Assembly: GCA_017940255.1 (NCBI GenBank) | Contig: JAGAZB010000014.1 | Span: 182,489-246,488, forward strand | DNA length: 64,000 nucleotides | DNA from: Treponema sp. | GTDB lineage: Bacteria > Spirochaetota > Spirochaetia > Treponematales > Treponemataceae | Direction: 5' to 3' | Shown here: in pieces, positions 14,957 to 23,387 of the stretch | Layout: each line of letters opens with the position of its first letter | How positions within the stretch are numbered: position 1 is the first letter of the stretch | Program-made: the position numbers and the translations under genes | The notes under the pieces: model-generated | The model's input: only the letters and a program-made list of their open reading frames with translations | What the model was told of the DNA's origin: nothing | Database searches by the model: none

Positions 14957-16015
14957 ATGAGCGATGAAGATTTTTCTGAGGACTTTTCCGCGATTGTTCG
15001 GGCGGATTTGAAAAATTCCTATGACGAGCAGGATAACCGTCTGCGCCCGACCATGCTTTCTGACTTTTTGGGACAGGAAAGTGTAAAGAAAAATCTTTCT
15101 ACATTTATAGAGGCTGCCAAATTGCGTGAGGAGCCGCTGGATCATCTTCTTTTGATTGGCCCTCCTGGACTTGGAAAAACTACTTTGGCCCAGATTACCG
15201 CTCACGAGCTTGGGGTTGATTTTAAAGTGACTTCGGCTCCTGCTTTGGATAAGCCAAAGGATTTAGCGGGAATTCTTTCTACAATTACACCGAGAACTGT
15301 TTTTTTTATAGACGAAATTCACCGTTTAAAGCCTGCCATTGAAGAAATGCTTTACATTGCCATGGAAGACTTTGAGCTGGACTGGATTATAGGCCAGGGG
15401 GCTGCGGCTAGAACTGTGCGCATTCCTCTTCCGCCATTTACCCTGGTTGGAGCAACTACAAAGGCCGGTTCTGTAAGTTCACCGCTTCGTTCTCGTTTTG
15501 GTTTTATTCCCCGCTTTGAGTTTTACACACAAAAAGAGCTTGCTTCTATTATTAAGCGTTCTGCTGCAATTCTTGAGATTGGGATTGAAGAAGATGCTGC
15601 TATGCTGCTGGCTCAGTGCTGCCGGGGAACTCCGCGTGTTGCAAACCGGGTGCTGCGCCGTATGCGCGACTTTGCTCAGGTTGCAGGCAGCAATGTGATT
15701 ACAGTTGATATTGTAGATGAAGGCCTGCGCCGCCTTGAGATAGACGAAATTGGACTGGAAAAATACGACAGGGAAATCTTGCGTTCAATTATAGAAAACT
15801 TTGGGGGCGGGCCGGTTGGCGCGGAAACTCTTGCAATTTCTATCGGTGAAAGTATGGATACTCTGGAAGACTACTACGAGCCTTACTTAATTCAGTGCGG
15901 GCTTTTGCAGCGCACTCCTCGCGGCCGCATGGTAACCGAGAAAGCTTATGCGCGGCTGGGGCTTACGCATGCGGCGGATTCGAAGGACGGAGGGGCCCAG
16001 GGCTCGCTCTTTTAG
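14957..16015 (+). CDS. ruvB: RuvB, Holliday junction helicase
   Basis: 352 residues. AAA+ motor that drives branch migration with RuvA. The N-terminal RPTMLSDFLGQESVKKNL, Walker A LIGPPGLGKTTLAQ, Walker B VFFIDEIHRL, sensor/hairpin segment TLVGATTKAGSVSSPLRSRF and arginine finger SRFGF are all present, followed by the small domain and the C-terminal winged helix ending QRTPRGRMV. ATG 14957 (MSDEDFSEDF) is preferred over an in-frame ATG 48 bases upstream because the -10 TATACT ends six bases before it. It is separated from ruvA by accessory genes and converges on the DNA-alkylation repair gene. Confidence 0.96.
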   Translation: MSDEDFSEDFSAIVRADLKNSYDEQDNRLRPTMLSDFLGQESVKKNLSTFIEAAKLREEPLDHLLLIGPPGLGKTTLAQITAHELGVDFKVTSAPALDKPKDLAGILSTITPRTVFFIDEIHRLKPAIEEMLYIAMEDFELDWIIGQGAAARTVRIPLPPFTLVGATTKAGSVSSPLRSRFGFIPRFEFYTQKELASIIKRSAAILEIGIEEDAAMLLAQCCRGTPRVANRVLRRMRDFAQVAGSNVITVDIVDEGLRRLEIDEIGLEKYDREILRSIIENFGGGPVGAETLAISIGESMDTLEDYYEPYLIQCGLLQRTPRGRMVTEKAYARLGLTHAADSKDGGAQGSLF

Positions 16016-16022
16016 GATAAAC

Positions 16023-16775
16023 TTATTTCCGCAGTTTTTTCATCTCTTCTTTTAATTCTTCGCTTACGCGGAAGGATTCGCACATTTTTTGGATTGATTT
16101 GTTATAAGTCCATCCGTCAAGGTGATTGTCCGGGCTTTTCATGTAGGCAAGACATTTTTCGGGGTATTTGGCGGCTACGGTTGCAACTGCCCAGGCAACT
16201 CCCATTTTTGCGTAGTAATAATCAGATTTGTCAGGGGTATCTCCTGTATATACATTGTTTAGCACCTGTATAACACGGTCTATGTATTCATCATTCAAAT
16301 AATGACTCATGAGCATTACTGCAACTACGCGCACTTCAAATTCACGCTTGCTATTAGCATATTTCATAAAAAAATCCCAGCATTCTTTCTGGCAGTCAGG
16401 CTTCTCGCAAATTTTAAATGTCTGGCAAAAAGAGTCGTTTACCGACCAGTCGTGAATTTTAGGAATAAAGTCCGCTGCGCAGGCAAGAATCTCGCTTAAA
16501 TCATCCTTTGCGTAACCAATCACCATGGCCTGAAGCGTTTCCATTTCAAAAGAGTCCATGGGATTTTGCCCCAGAAATTTTTTGTAATCATTCTTTGCTA
16601 TCTTTTTTGCCAGTTTGCGCAATTCTGGAAGTCTTACGCCCAGCATGGGAAGAGAGGTCGGGTTCAGACTCTTTGAAAAATCTGCATATTTTGAAGAGCC
16701 GTCTGCTCCACTTTCTGCTGCTTTTTCTGCCCCCGCCAACCTGTATAATTCATCTTTTATCTCTTTTATTTCCAT
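16023..16775 (-). CDS. AlkD-like DNA alkylation repair protein
   Basis: 250 residues composed of HEAT-like helical repeats of the DNA alkylation repair (PF08713) family, which excise alkylated bases such as 7-methyl- and 3-methylpurines without base flipping. Recognisable segments are LPMLGVRLPELRKLAKKIAK (43-62), IHDWSVNDSFCQTFK (about 117-131) and YYYAKMGVAWAVATVAAKYP (about 191-210). The W and D of WSVND are in the right place for the AlkD active site. ATG 16775 has TAATAT ending six bases upstream on the minus strand. It ends seven bases from the ruvB stop. Confidence 0.88.
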   Translation of the reverse strand: MEIKEIKDELYRLAGAEKAAESGADGSSKYADFSKSLNPTSLPMLGVRLPELRKLAKKIAKNDYKKFLGQNPMDSFEMETLQAMVIGYAKDDLSEILACAADFIPKIHDWSVNDSFCQTFKICEKPDCQKECWDFFMKYANSKREFEVRVVAVMLMSHYLNDEYIDRVIQVLNNVYTGDTPDKSDYYYAKMGVAWAVATVAAKYPEKCLAYMKSPDNHLDGWTYNKSIQKMCESFRVSEELKEEMKKLRK

Positions 16776-16781
16776 AAAAAT

Positions 16782-16787
16782 ATATTA
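16782..16787 (-). promoter_or_regulatory. -10 TAATAT, six bases before ATG of the alkylation-repair gene
   Basis: Minus-strand TAATAT-ATTTTT-ATG; predicted leaderless. Confidence 0.5.
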
Positions 16788-16845
16788 CCACGGCATTTGT
16801 CTGCAAACAACTGAAATTCTTCCGCATTATAAACGATTCGGTAAA

Positions 16846-17017
16846 AAAAATATGAGGGACTTACGCTACGCCGTTTCCGAAAGAGCACAGATTTCGCGTT
16901 TTTAGGAAAACAAATGAATTATTTGCAGGCAAATCATTCATTTGTTTTTAATGGCAGTCGCCAAATACGCGAAAAGTGCTTTTCGGCTACGGTTTCGCTC
17001 CAGCCCCTCATATTTTT
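16846..17017. repeat. Large nested palindrome A
   Basis: Perfect 13-base outer arms AAAAATATGAGGG (16846-16858) and CCCTCATATTTTT (17005-17017) enclose an imperfect stem of about 45 bases (TTTCGCGT near 16892 with ACGCGAAAA near 16967, CGAAAAGC words) and a perfect apical hairpin AAAACAAATGAAT/ATTCATTTGTTTT (16907-16948) capped by ATTTGC-AG-GCAAAT. The whole 172 bases can fold as one rod. It sits between divergent genes, so it is not simply a terminator of either. Confidence 0.8.
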
Positions 17018-17051
17018 AGCAGGCCGTTCGCATTAATGTGGAAGCTGAGTT

Positions 17052-17223
17052 AAAAAACAGAAGGGCTGGAGTGGAGTAGTGACGGAACCTGCTTCTGAGC
17101 GATATGTCGAAGACATAATGAACAATCTGCAGTTTTTGACCTGGCAAAAATTGCAGATTGTTTTCCTTAGCGTCCTCAGCTGGCAGGTTCTGACACTGCG
17201 CAACGCAAGCCCTTCTGTTTTTT
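17052..17223. repeat. Large nested palindrome B
   Basis: Perfect 16-base outer arms AAAAAACAGAAGGGCT (17052-17067) and AGCCCTTCTGTTTTTT (17208-17223), inner matches GAACCTGC/GCAGGTTC, and an apical ACAATCTGCA...TGCAGATTGT stem (17122-17162). Same length and architecture as element A 34 bases away, yet unrelated sequence. The 16776-17303 gap holds only A, B and the queA promoter. Confidence 0.8.
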
Positions 17224-17291
17224 AGTAACAGTTAGCTTATAATGCGGAAGCCCTGGAAGCGAGTGCATTTCACATTCCCGTTAATTTGTGC

Positions 17292-17297
17292 TAAACT
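17292..17297 (+). promoter_or_regulatory. Extended -10 TGCTAAACT, six bases before queA ATG
   Basis: TGC-TAAACT-AGCCCC-ATG (17304); no ribosome-binding site between. Confidence 0.6.
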
Positions 17298-17303
17298 AGC
17301 CCC

Positions 17304-18386
17304 ATGTTAACTTCAGATTTTAATTTTGACCTGCCCGAAGAACTTATTGCCCAGCATCCAAGTGGAGTGCGCGGACAGGATAAGCTTATGCTTTTGAATC
17401 GTGCTACAGGCCAGGTTGAGCATCACATGATGGATGACCTTCCTGATTTAATTGAGCCAGGCACTTTGATGATTTTTAACAACAGCCGTGTGCGACGTGC
17501 CCGCGTTTACGGAATAAAGGAAACTACCGGCCGCGAAACAGAATTCATGTTTCTTAATACTATTGATAAAGACTGCTGCATCTGGAATACCATGGTAAAA
17601 TCTGCCAAAAAACAGAAGCCTGGAATGCATTATAAATTCCCGGATGGTACTGTGGCAGAAATTATTGAACACGAAGGAAATGCCGGAACTGAATTCCGTG
17701 CCCTCAAGTTTGATTTCGCGATTGATGAAGACTGGTTTGAACGAAACGGTCATATTCCGCTTCCGCCATACATTAAGCGCGGAGATACAGAAGAAGATTC
17801 TGAACGCTACCAGAATGTTTATGCAACTAACACAGGAAGCGCCGCCTGCCCGACAGCGGGTCTTCATTTTACACAGGAGATGCTTTCCCGCCTGGATGCC
17901 AAAGGAATAGAAAGACGATTTGTAACACTGCACGTTGGGCTTGGAACCTTCCTTCCAGTTCGCGAAGAAAATATTGAAAATCACAAAATGCACGAAGAAT
18001 GGTACACTGTTCCAAAAGAAACTGCCGATGCAATCAATAAGGCTAAGGCAGAAGGCCGGCCAATTCTTGCGGTTGGAACTACAAGTGTGCGCACTCTGGA
18101 AAGTGTGGCTCAGAAGCTTGCAGAGGAAGCAGGTGGTTACGAGGAGCTTGAAAAGCGTAAAGAGTGGGTTCGCGCCGGAACTAATTCTACCAGTATTTTT
18201 ATGTACCCGGGCTTTAAGTTCAAGGTTGTAGATAAGATGTTTACAAACTTCCATACTCCTGAAAGCACTCTTATTATGCTGGTTTCTGCCTTTGCGGGCC
18301 GCGAGCATATTTTAAGCGCCTATAAGGAAGCAGTGGAAAACAAGTATAGGTTTTTCTCATATGGAGACTGCATGTTTATTCGCTAG
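17304..18386 (+). CDS. queA: QueA, S-adenosylmethionine:tRNA ribosyltransferase-isomerase
   Basis: 360 residues. Transfers and isomerises the ribosyl moiety of SAM to preQ1 in the wobble position of tRNA, forming epoxyqueuosine. Start MLTSDFNFDLPEELIAQHPS is diagnostic; further motifs are LMIFNNSRVRRARVYG, HIPLPPYIKRGDTEEDSERY, TGSAACPTAGLHFTQEML and LHVGLGTFLPVREENIENHK, plus MFTNFHTPESTLIMLVSAFA. Length is normal. No other queuosine gene is adjacent. The mRNA is predicted leaderless. Confidence 0.96.
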   Translation: MLTSDFNFDLPEELIAQHPSGVRGQDKLMLLNRATGQVEHHMMDDLPDLIEPGTLMIFNNSRVRRARVYGIKETTGRETEFMFLNTIDKDCCIWNTMVKSAKKQKPGMHYKFPDGTVAEIIEHEGNAGTEFRALKFDFAIDEDWFERNGHIPLPPYIKRGDTEEDSERYQNVYATNTGSAACPTAGLHFTQEMLSRLDAKGIERRFVTLHVGLGTFLPVREENIENHKMHEEWYTVPKETADAINKAKAEGRPILAVGTTSVRTLESVAQKLAEEAGGYEELEKRKEWVRAGTNSTSIFMYPGFKFKVVDKMFTNFHTPESTLIMLVSAFAGREHILSAYKEAVENKYRFFSYGDCMFIR

Positions 18387-18388
18387 AG

Positions 18389-18530
18389 CAAGTTTTGCTT
18401 GCAAAACTTGGTAGTGAGCGAAGCGAACGTAGCGATTGTATGTTTATAAGGTAATGACGGGGCGTTGCGGGGTGTCCCCGCAGAGGGGGTAGGCCGCAAC
18501 GTAGTGCGGCCGAGGGGGAGACTTCCCCCT
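18389..18530. repeat. Intergenic repeat with GCAGAGGGGGTAG core (copy 2)
   Basis: A CAAGTTTTGC/GCAAAACTTG hairpin directly behind queA is followed by CCCCGCAGAGGGGGTAG (18476-18492) and GACTTCCCCCT (18520-18530), the same blocks and order as at 2681-2795 but 55 instead of 79 bases apart. It fills the convergent gap between queA and the oxidoreductase operon. Confidence 0.6.
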
Positions 18531-18532
18531 AC

Positions 18533-19330
18533 TTATGTCAACTGCTCAAAGCTGTAACGGGCAATATTGTAGAACTGCTGCCGCATAACATCAGAAATCA
18601 TCTGGTCTTGTGCGGCTTTTTCAAATTCCTGATGAATAAGGTCTTCTATCTGCGAAACTTCTTTCTGGTTCAAAGGAAGGCGTTTTCCCATCAGGGAGTT
18701 TTCAAAATCCTTACTGTGAAAACTGAAGGGGCCTGCAAAAGCCAGATGAACATTCAAAAGTGAGTTTTTTTCCATATCAGCAAGAAAAGCATAAGATGCA
18801 GACTGATGATCTACTTCCTGCTCAGGTCCAATTCGGCGGAAGATTGAAAGCTCCGGCTTCATAATTGGAATACGGATATTTGAAAGAATAAAACCTTCCG
18901 GCACTCCCTTAAAATATTTTATATTTTCGGTTTTTGTTTCTGTCTGATTTTTAAACTCAAGCCTTGCATCCAAAGCCATGAGTGGCGCAAAGAGGGTCAA
19001 TTTGTGATCCATGTTGCAGATGTTTCCGCCAATAGTTGCCACATTTCTAACCTGGGGTGTTGCAATACAGGCCAGGGCCTCAGATAAAATTTGCGGTAAG
19101 TGTGTCTGTCCGATATTTAAGAGTTCAGACAGAGTTGTTCCTGGTCCTACATCTATAAAACGCTCATGGCGGACAATCTGCGAAAGATCTTTAATTCCAA
19201 ATACAGAAATAAATTTGTCCGGCAGCTCTTGAATTCTTGTACATCCGCCTACAACTTTTGTTCCCGGATTATTTGAAAGCAATTTTATGAGTTCATAAGA
19301 ATTTTTGGCATACAAAATAGTTTTACTCAT
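18533..19330 (-). CDS. FAD-binding subunit of a xanthine-dehydrogenase-type enzyme
   Basis: 265 residues, CoxM/XdhB family. It passes electrons between the Fe-S clusters and NAD through FAD in the three-subunit molybdenum hydroxylases. FAD contacts GCTRIQEL (near 29-36) and the TIGGNICN pyrophosphate loop (about 99-106) with ATPQVRNVA before it are visible; the C-terminal CO-dehydrogenase flavoprotein domain follows. It starts eight bases inside the end of the 2Fe-2S subunit gene and is the last gene of a minus-strand operon. Confidence 0.88.
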   Translation of the reverse strand: MSKTILYAKNSYELIKLLSNNPGTKVVGGCTRIQELPDKFISVFGIKDLSQIVRHERFIDVGPGTTLSELLNIGQTHLPQILSEALACIATPQVRNVATIGGNICNMDHKLTLFAPLMALDARLEFKNQTETKTENIKYFKGVPEGFILSNIRIPIMKPELSIFRRIGPEQEVDHQSASYAFLADMEKNSLLNVHLAFAGPFSFHSKDFENSLMGKRLPLNQKEVSQIEDLIHQEFEKAAQDQMISDVMRQQFYNIARYSFEQLT

Positions 19331-19811
19331 TCGATGTTATCCTCTTAATTCTTTTTGCTTTTAACTTGATTGCCTGAATTATACCGTTTGTAAGAGTTTC
19401 TATATCTGTGCAGCAGGGTGAAAGGTGTTTTATCTGCTCGGTAATTTCTTCTTTTGAAATGTTTTTGTTGGTTTTCATAATCTGATAAGCCGCAAAAATC
19501 TTTCCGGCATTACAGTAGCCGCAGAGTTTAATGCCTGCCTTTTCAAAACCATCAATAATAATTTTGTAATCTTCTGTGTGGGAAAAACTTTCAAGCGTAA
19601 CAATCTGGGCGTCTTTTGCTAAGCCCACAGGCATTTTGCAGGAAGATATGGCCTTGTCGTTAAAGAGAACGGTACAGGTTCCGCAAAAGCCCCCCTGACA
19701 ACCGCTTTTTACAGAAATACAGCCGTTTTCGTGCAGGATTTTCATCAGAGAATCTTCTGGATAAGCTTCCAGAACAGTTTTTGTTCCATTTAGTGTTAAG
19801 GGGATTTTCAT
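19323..19811 (-). CDS. 2Fe-2S subunit of a xanthine-dehydrogenase-type enzyme
   Basis: 162 residues, CoxS/XdhC family. Plant-type cluster motif SGCQGGFCGTCTVLFN (CxxxxCxxC and a later SCKMP Cys) in the N-terminal domain and the second cluster in the helical domain: LCGYCNAGKI plus LSPCCTDIETL. It carries electrons from the molybdenum site to FAD. It overlaps the molybdenum subunit by four bases (ATGA) and the FAD subunit by eight, so all three are translationally coupled. Confidence 0.92.
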   Translation of the reverse strand: MKIPLTLNGTKTVLEAYPEDSLMKILHENGCISVKSGCQGGFCGTCTVLFNDKAISSCKMPVGLAKDAQIVTLESFSHTEDYKIIIDGFEKAGIKLCGYCNAGKIFAAYQIMKTNKNISKEEITEQIKHLSPCCTDIETLTNGIIQAIKLKAKRIKRITSNE

Positions 19812-22114
19812 TTATTCGCCTCTTTTTTAGAATCCTGTTTTATATCAGTCCTGATCCTGTTTTTAATCAGTGTAAAGAGTCTTGCTTCTGTACAAGGTAT
19901 GCCGGTTAATTGTTTTGTGAGAGCCAGTGAAAGGGCAGAAGAAAATGCTGCCGGAAGTACATTGTGAACCAGGCCGCCAATCTGTCCTGATTTGTTGTCT
20001 GACTTCATAAATTTAATGTGAATGGCATCGCAGCGAATTCCTTTATTGCGGACAAGCATTGTAAGTTCCTGCTGCACTTCCAGTCTTACGGTTCTAAAGG
20101 CTGCGGCTTCATCGTAGAGTTCTCCGCAGTCTATGGCAATCCAGATACCCTTAATTTTTTCATTATAAGTGTAGGTATCAAGTTCAATTTCTACCACCGC
20201 ACTTGCAAATGAGGTTGTATAAAATGGTGTTCCGCAGAAAAGTTCCTTATCCCACTTTTTTCTTGTGTTTTTCTGAACGCCTTTTTTTGAAGAAATTGGT
20301 AGCGGCTGATGAAAACGCTTTTTCTGGATTTCTGTACAGCACTTTTTAATCAATTCATTCATAATTCCAATAGAAGTGAATGTGTCTTCCGGAGAAGCGG
20401 GCAGAGAATCAACGGTGAAATTTGAATCGATTACAACATTTTGCGCGGGGATTTCAAGTATTTCTGCGGCTGTTTTTTTCCAGATTTCCTGAATTACCGC
20501 AGAAGGTTTTATTGCGTGAATAACAAGTTTATCATCTTTATAGAGGGTAACTTCAATTTTTGAATCATAAGAAAAGGATGTTACACCACTGTAGCCAGAA
20601 ACTGCGTAAGCACTGGCAAGCCCTACGCCCCGCAGCGGAAGTGCAAAGAAAGGCTTGCTGTTTTTTTCTACCCGGTCAATTGCTTCCATGTGGAAAGATG
20701 CGTACTTGCGGTTAAAATCGCTGTCTTTTAAAACTGTTTGAAGGGTTGTATCCAGTCCGTTTATGGAAATATCAAATGGGAATGGATTTTCTTCTGTTTT
20801 TTTCTTTTTATCAACAGCTTCCTGGGAATTTATAAGGCGGAATTCATCCGGGAATATTTTTATCTGATTACAGATTTTCTGAACTTCGTTTTCAATGGCA
20901 AAAAAGGCCTGCGAATCAATATTTTTTATGCTGATTGTTGTCGGCGGTTTTTTTGATGTATGTGTGACGGCTTTTATATAAAGATTTTTAGGTTTATAAA
21001 AACTGAATGAAGCCAGAGCAATTCTGTCTGTTATTTCCTGTGCAAATGGATTTGAAGAACCAATGTCTATATCAATCATAACTTTTAAGGCGTAAATTCT
21101 TCCGTCTGGTTCAAGGGCTGTTTTATAAGTTATGTTTGTTATTACACCAGGCTTCATAAAGAGGTCCTGCTCTTCATGAGAAAGCACAAGTTTTACCGGT
21201 TTTTTGGAAAGGTAAGCTGCAATTGCAGTTTGAACTGCGGTTTGTGTTGTTCTCCACAAGCCATTTGGAAAAAGACCTGCGCTCTTTGTTTTATGAATAT
21301 AAATATTTTCCTGAGGAATCTGCAGGGCTTCAGAAATTGATTTTTGAACAAAACTGGTCCAGCGGGTAGGAGTGTAGATGTGCAGGTCTTTACCATCCAT
21401 ATAACTAAAGGCTCCGTCTGTTTCCTGCCATCGTGGTGTATCAGTGGTCTGCTGCCAGGTATCGGTTGTTGTAAAGAGTCCGGAATCTTCAAAAAGTTCT
21501 TTGTCAGCTTCTTCTAGGCTTTTTTCCTGATAGAGACCGTATTTTACTTCGCGGAAGGCAACCTGTTTTGCAGAAAATTCTTCAAAGTGCGATTTATCAA
21601 TTACGTTGTTTAGGGAAGGAAGGTCGTTAATCAGTTCTGCCATATCAGAAGCATCTGCTTCATTAAGTCCGCTTTCGTTTTTCTGGGACTTATCTGCAAA
21701 CTGCTCCTGCTGGGCGTCCTTATGCTTTTTTATTACGTTATCAAGGGCAGTTTCAAGGTTTCCTACATAAAAAGAAATATTTACTTTTTCAACAAGCTCG
21801 TTTAAAAGACTTTCATCTGGACCAGCCAGAATTGCAACAGGTTCTCCGCGGTAGGCAATTGTTTTTCCGCCAAAAATATTGGTAGAAGTTTTATTTATGC
21901 TGATTGCTTTTGCACCGGGTATATTATCATAAGTGAATAAAAAGTAGCCTTCCGGCATATTTTCAAGTTCTATCGATTTTATTCTTCCAGAATCTGATGG
22001 GCTTCTTATCAGTTTAGCATGCAGCATTCCGGGTTTTGAATAATCGCTGTAAAAGCCTTCTGTATCAAGAGAACGAAGCAATTTATCCTTTGTATTTTTC
22101 TTACCTACTGCCAT
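19808..22114 (-). CDS. Molybdenum-binding subunit of a xanthine-dehydrogenase-type enzyme
   Basis: 768 residues, CoxL/XdhA family. Domain a/b hammerhead (GKTIAYRGEPVAILAGPDE near 73-91), molybdopterin-binding parts PLRGVGLASAYAVSGYSGV and TVDSLPASPEDTFTSIG are visible. The usual catalytic Glu in a GExxxxG-type loop near the C-terminus is not found: the corresponding stretch reads SGQIGGLVHNVLPAAF. An insertion of about 60 charged residues follows residue 110. The enzyme could still be a molybdenum hydroxylase with an altered site, or inactive. It follows the sugar aminotransferase gene by 13 bases, so it is in the same transcript as nucleotide-sugar genes. Confidence 0.82.
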   Translation of the reverse strand: MAVGKKNTKDKLLRSLDTEGFYSDYSKPGMLHAKLIRSPSDSGRIKSIELENMPEGYFLFTYDNIPGAKAISINKTSTNIFGGKTIAYRGEPVAILAGPDESLLNELVEKVNISFYVGNLETALDNVIKKHKDAQQEQFADKSQKNESGLNEADASDMAELINDLPSLNNVIDKSHFEEFSAKQVAFREVKYGLYQEKSLEEADKELFEDSGLFTTTDTWQQTTDTPRWQETDGAFSYMDGKDLHIYTPTRWTSFVQKSISEALQIPQENIYIHKTKSAGLFPNGLWRTTQTAVQTAIAAYLSKKPVKLVLSHEEQDLFMKPGVITNITYKTALEPDGRIYALKVMIDIDIGSSNPFAQEITDRIALASFSFYKPKNLYIKAVTHTSKKPPTTISIKNIDSQAFFAIENEVQKICNQIKIFPDEFRLINSQEAVDKKKKTEENPFPFDISINGLDTTLQTVLKDSDFNRKYASFHMEAIDRVEKNSKPFFALPLRGVGLASAYAVSGYSGVTSFSYDSKIEVTLYKDDKLVIHAIKPSAVIQEIWKKTAAEILEIPAQNVVIDSNFTVDSLPASPEDTFTSIGIMNELIKKCCTEIQKKRFHQPLPISSKKGVQKNTRKKWDKELFCGTPFYTTSFASAVVEIELDTYTYNEKIKGIWIAIDCGELYDEAAAFRTVRLEVQQELTMLVRNKGIRCDAIHIKFMKSDNKSGQIGGLVHNVLPAAFSSALSLALTKQLTGIPCTEARLFTLIKNRIRTDIKQDSKKEANK

Positions 22115-22127
22115 GTCTGGTCCTTTA

Positions 22128-23357
22128 TTACATTATATTCGATTTTCCAATTTCTGTAACAGTTTTTATTACGTAATCTGCCTGTTCTTCTGTCATATCC
22201 GGGTAAAGTGGAATAGAAATTGTTCTATTATATTGATTTTCTGCGTTCGGATATTTTTCTGCAGTAAAATCCGGGTAGAGCTTTTTCCAGTAAGTAAAAT
22301 GGAAGATTGGAATAAAGTGAACGGAAATGCCAAGTCCAGCTTCCTGCATTTTCTTTGCGAATTCTTCTCTGGTGATTTTTAGTTTTTCCGGCACAAGGCG
22401 CATCAGGTAAAGATGCCATGAGTTTCCTTCGCCGTCTGGTGGAAGCTGAATAAAATCTAATTTAGAGAAGGCCTGATTGTACTTTTCTACAATACGTTTT
22501 CTCTGTTCATAAAAAAGATTTGCTCTTTTTACCTGGCAGCAGCCCAGGGCGGCCAGCATATCAGGCAGGTTGAATTTATAGCCGGGAGCTATAATGTCAT
22601 ATTCCCAGGAAGCCCGCGGAGAAGTGTAGCGGTCCCAGGTTGTACGGTCCATTCCGTGCATACGCATGGTTGTCATGCGGCGGGCAAGCTCTGGTGAGCG
22701 GGTGCAAACCATTCCGCCTTCTGCTGTGGTAATCGTTTTGGTAACATAAAATGAAAAAACACCTGCATCGCCTATAGTTCCGGCATATCCAAGACCTGTT
22801 GGCGAAGGAAAAGAATGAGCTGCGTCTTCAATCACGAATATTTTGTGGTCGGGAGTGCTGTATTTTTTTGCAAGTTCCAGAATGCGCTTCATATTGCAAA
22901 CATTTCCCGCAATATGAACCGGCACAATTGCCCTTACCCGGTGAGCCCCTTTTCCATCATAACCGTCTCCTTCGGCATCTTTTTTTAATATTTCTTCTAT
23001 TTTATCTGGATCAATACTGTAAGAATCTTTTTCTATATCTGCAAAAAAGACTTCTGCATTCAGGTGACGGGCACAAGTTGCTGTAGAAACAAAGGTGTAG
23101 GGAGTTGTGATAACGGCAGAGCCTTCACAAACGCCGCAGGCTTCCATGGCAAGAATCATTCCAGAAGTATTCGAGTTTACTGCAAGACTGTAAACAGGCT
23201 TTTCTTCTGTAGAACCAACTGCCTGCGAAAAAAGCTTTTCAAATTCCAGGGCATATTTTCCGGTTGTAAGCCATCCTGACCTCAAAACGTCTAGTACGGC
23301 ATTTTCTTCTTCTTTTGTAATTGCGGCCTTATGAAAGGGTACTTTTATTTCTGCCAT
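22128..23357 (-). CDS. DegT/DnrJ/EryC1/StrS-family sugar aminotransferase
   Basis: 409 residues. PLP-dependent enzyme converting a 4-keto (or 3-keto) nucleotide sugar to the amino sugar. Family features: IKVPFHKAAITKEEENAVLD with SGWLTTG at the start, NSNTSGMILAM, the VIEDAAHSF Asp/His pair that holds PLP, and FYVTKTITTAEGGM with the Schiff-base Lys. ATG 23357 is preferred over 23384 because AGGAGG lies ten bases upstream of it. It directly follows the 4,6-dehydratase-type gene, giving a two-step route to a UDP-4-amino sugar for surface glycan or protein glycosylation. Confidence 0.92.
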   Translation of the reverse strand: MAEIKVPFHKAAITKEEENAVLDVLRSGWLTTGKYALEFEKLFSQAVGSTEEKPVYSLAVNSNTSGMILAMEACGVCEGSAVITTPYTFVSTATCARHLNAEVFFADIEKDSYSIDPDKIEEILKKDAEGDGYDGKGAHRVRAIVPVHIAGNVCNMKRILELAKKYSTPDHKIFVIEDAAHSFPSPTGLGYAGTIGDAGVFSFYVTKTITTAEGGMVCTRSPELARRMTTMRMHGMDRTTWDRYTSPRASWEYDIIAPGYKFNLPDMLAALGCCQVKRANLFYEQRKRIVEKYNQAFSKLDFIQLPPDGEGNSWHLYLMRLVPEKLKITREEFAKKMQEAGLGISVHFIPIFHFTYWKKLYPDFTAEKYPNAENQYNRTISIPLYPDMTEEQADYVIKTVTEIGKSNIM

Positions 23358-23387
23358 TTTTGCTTGCCCTCCTGATGTCTTCAATCC

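Noticed and set aside
17448..18308. 286-codon minus-strand ORF opposite queA
   Set aside because: queA is unmistakable on the plus strand and the antisense ORF shows no domain or ribosome site.
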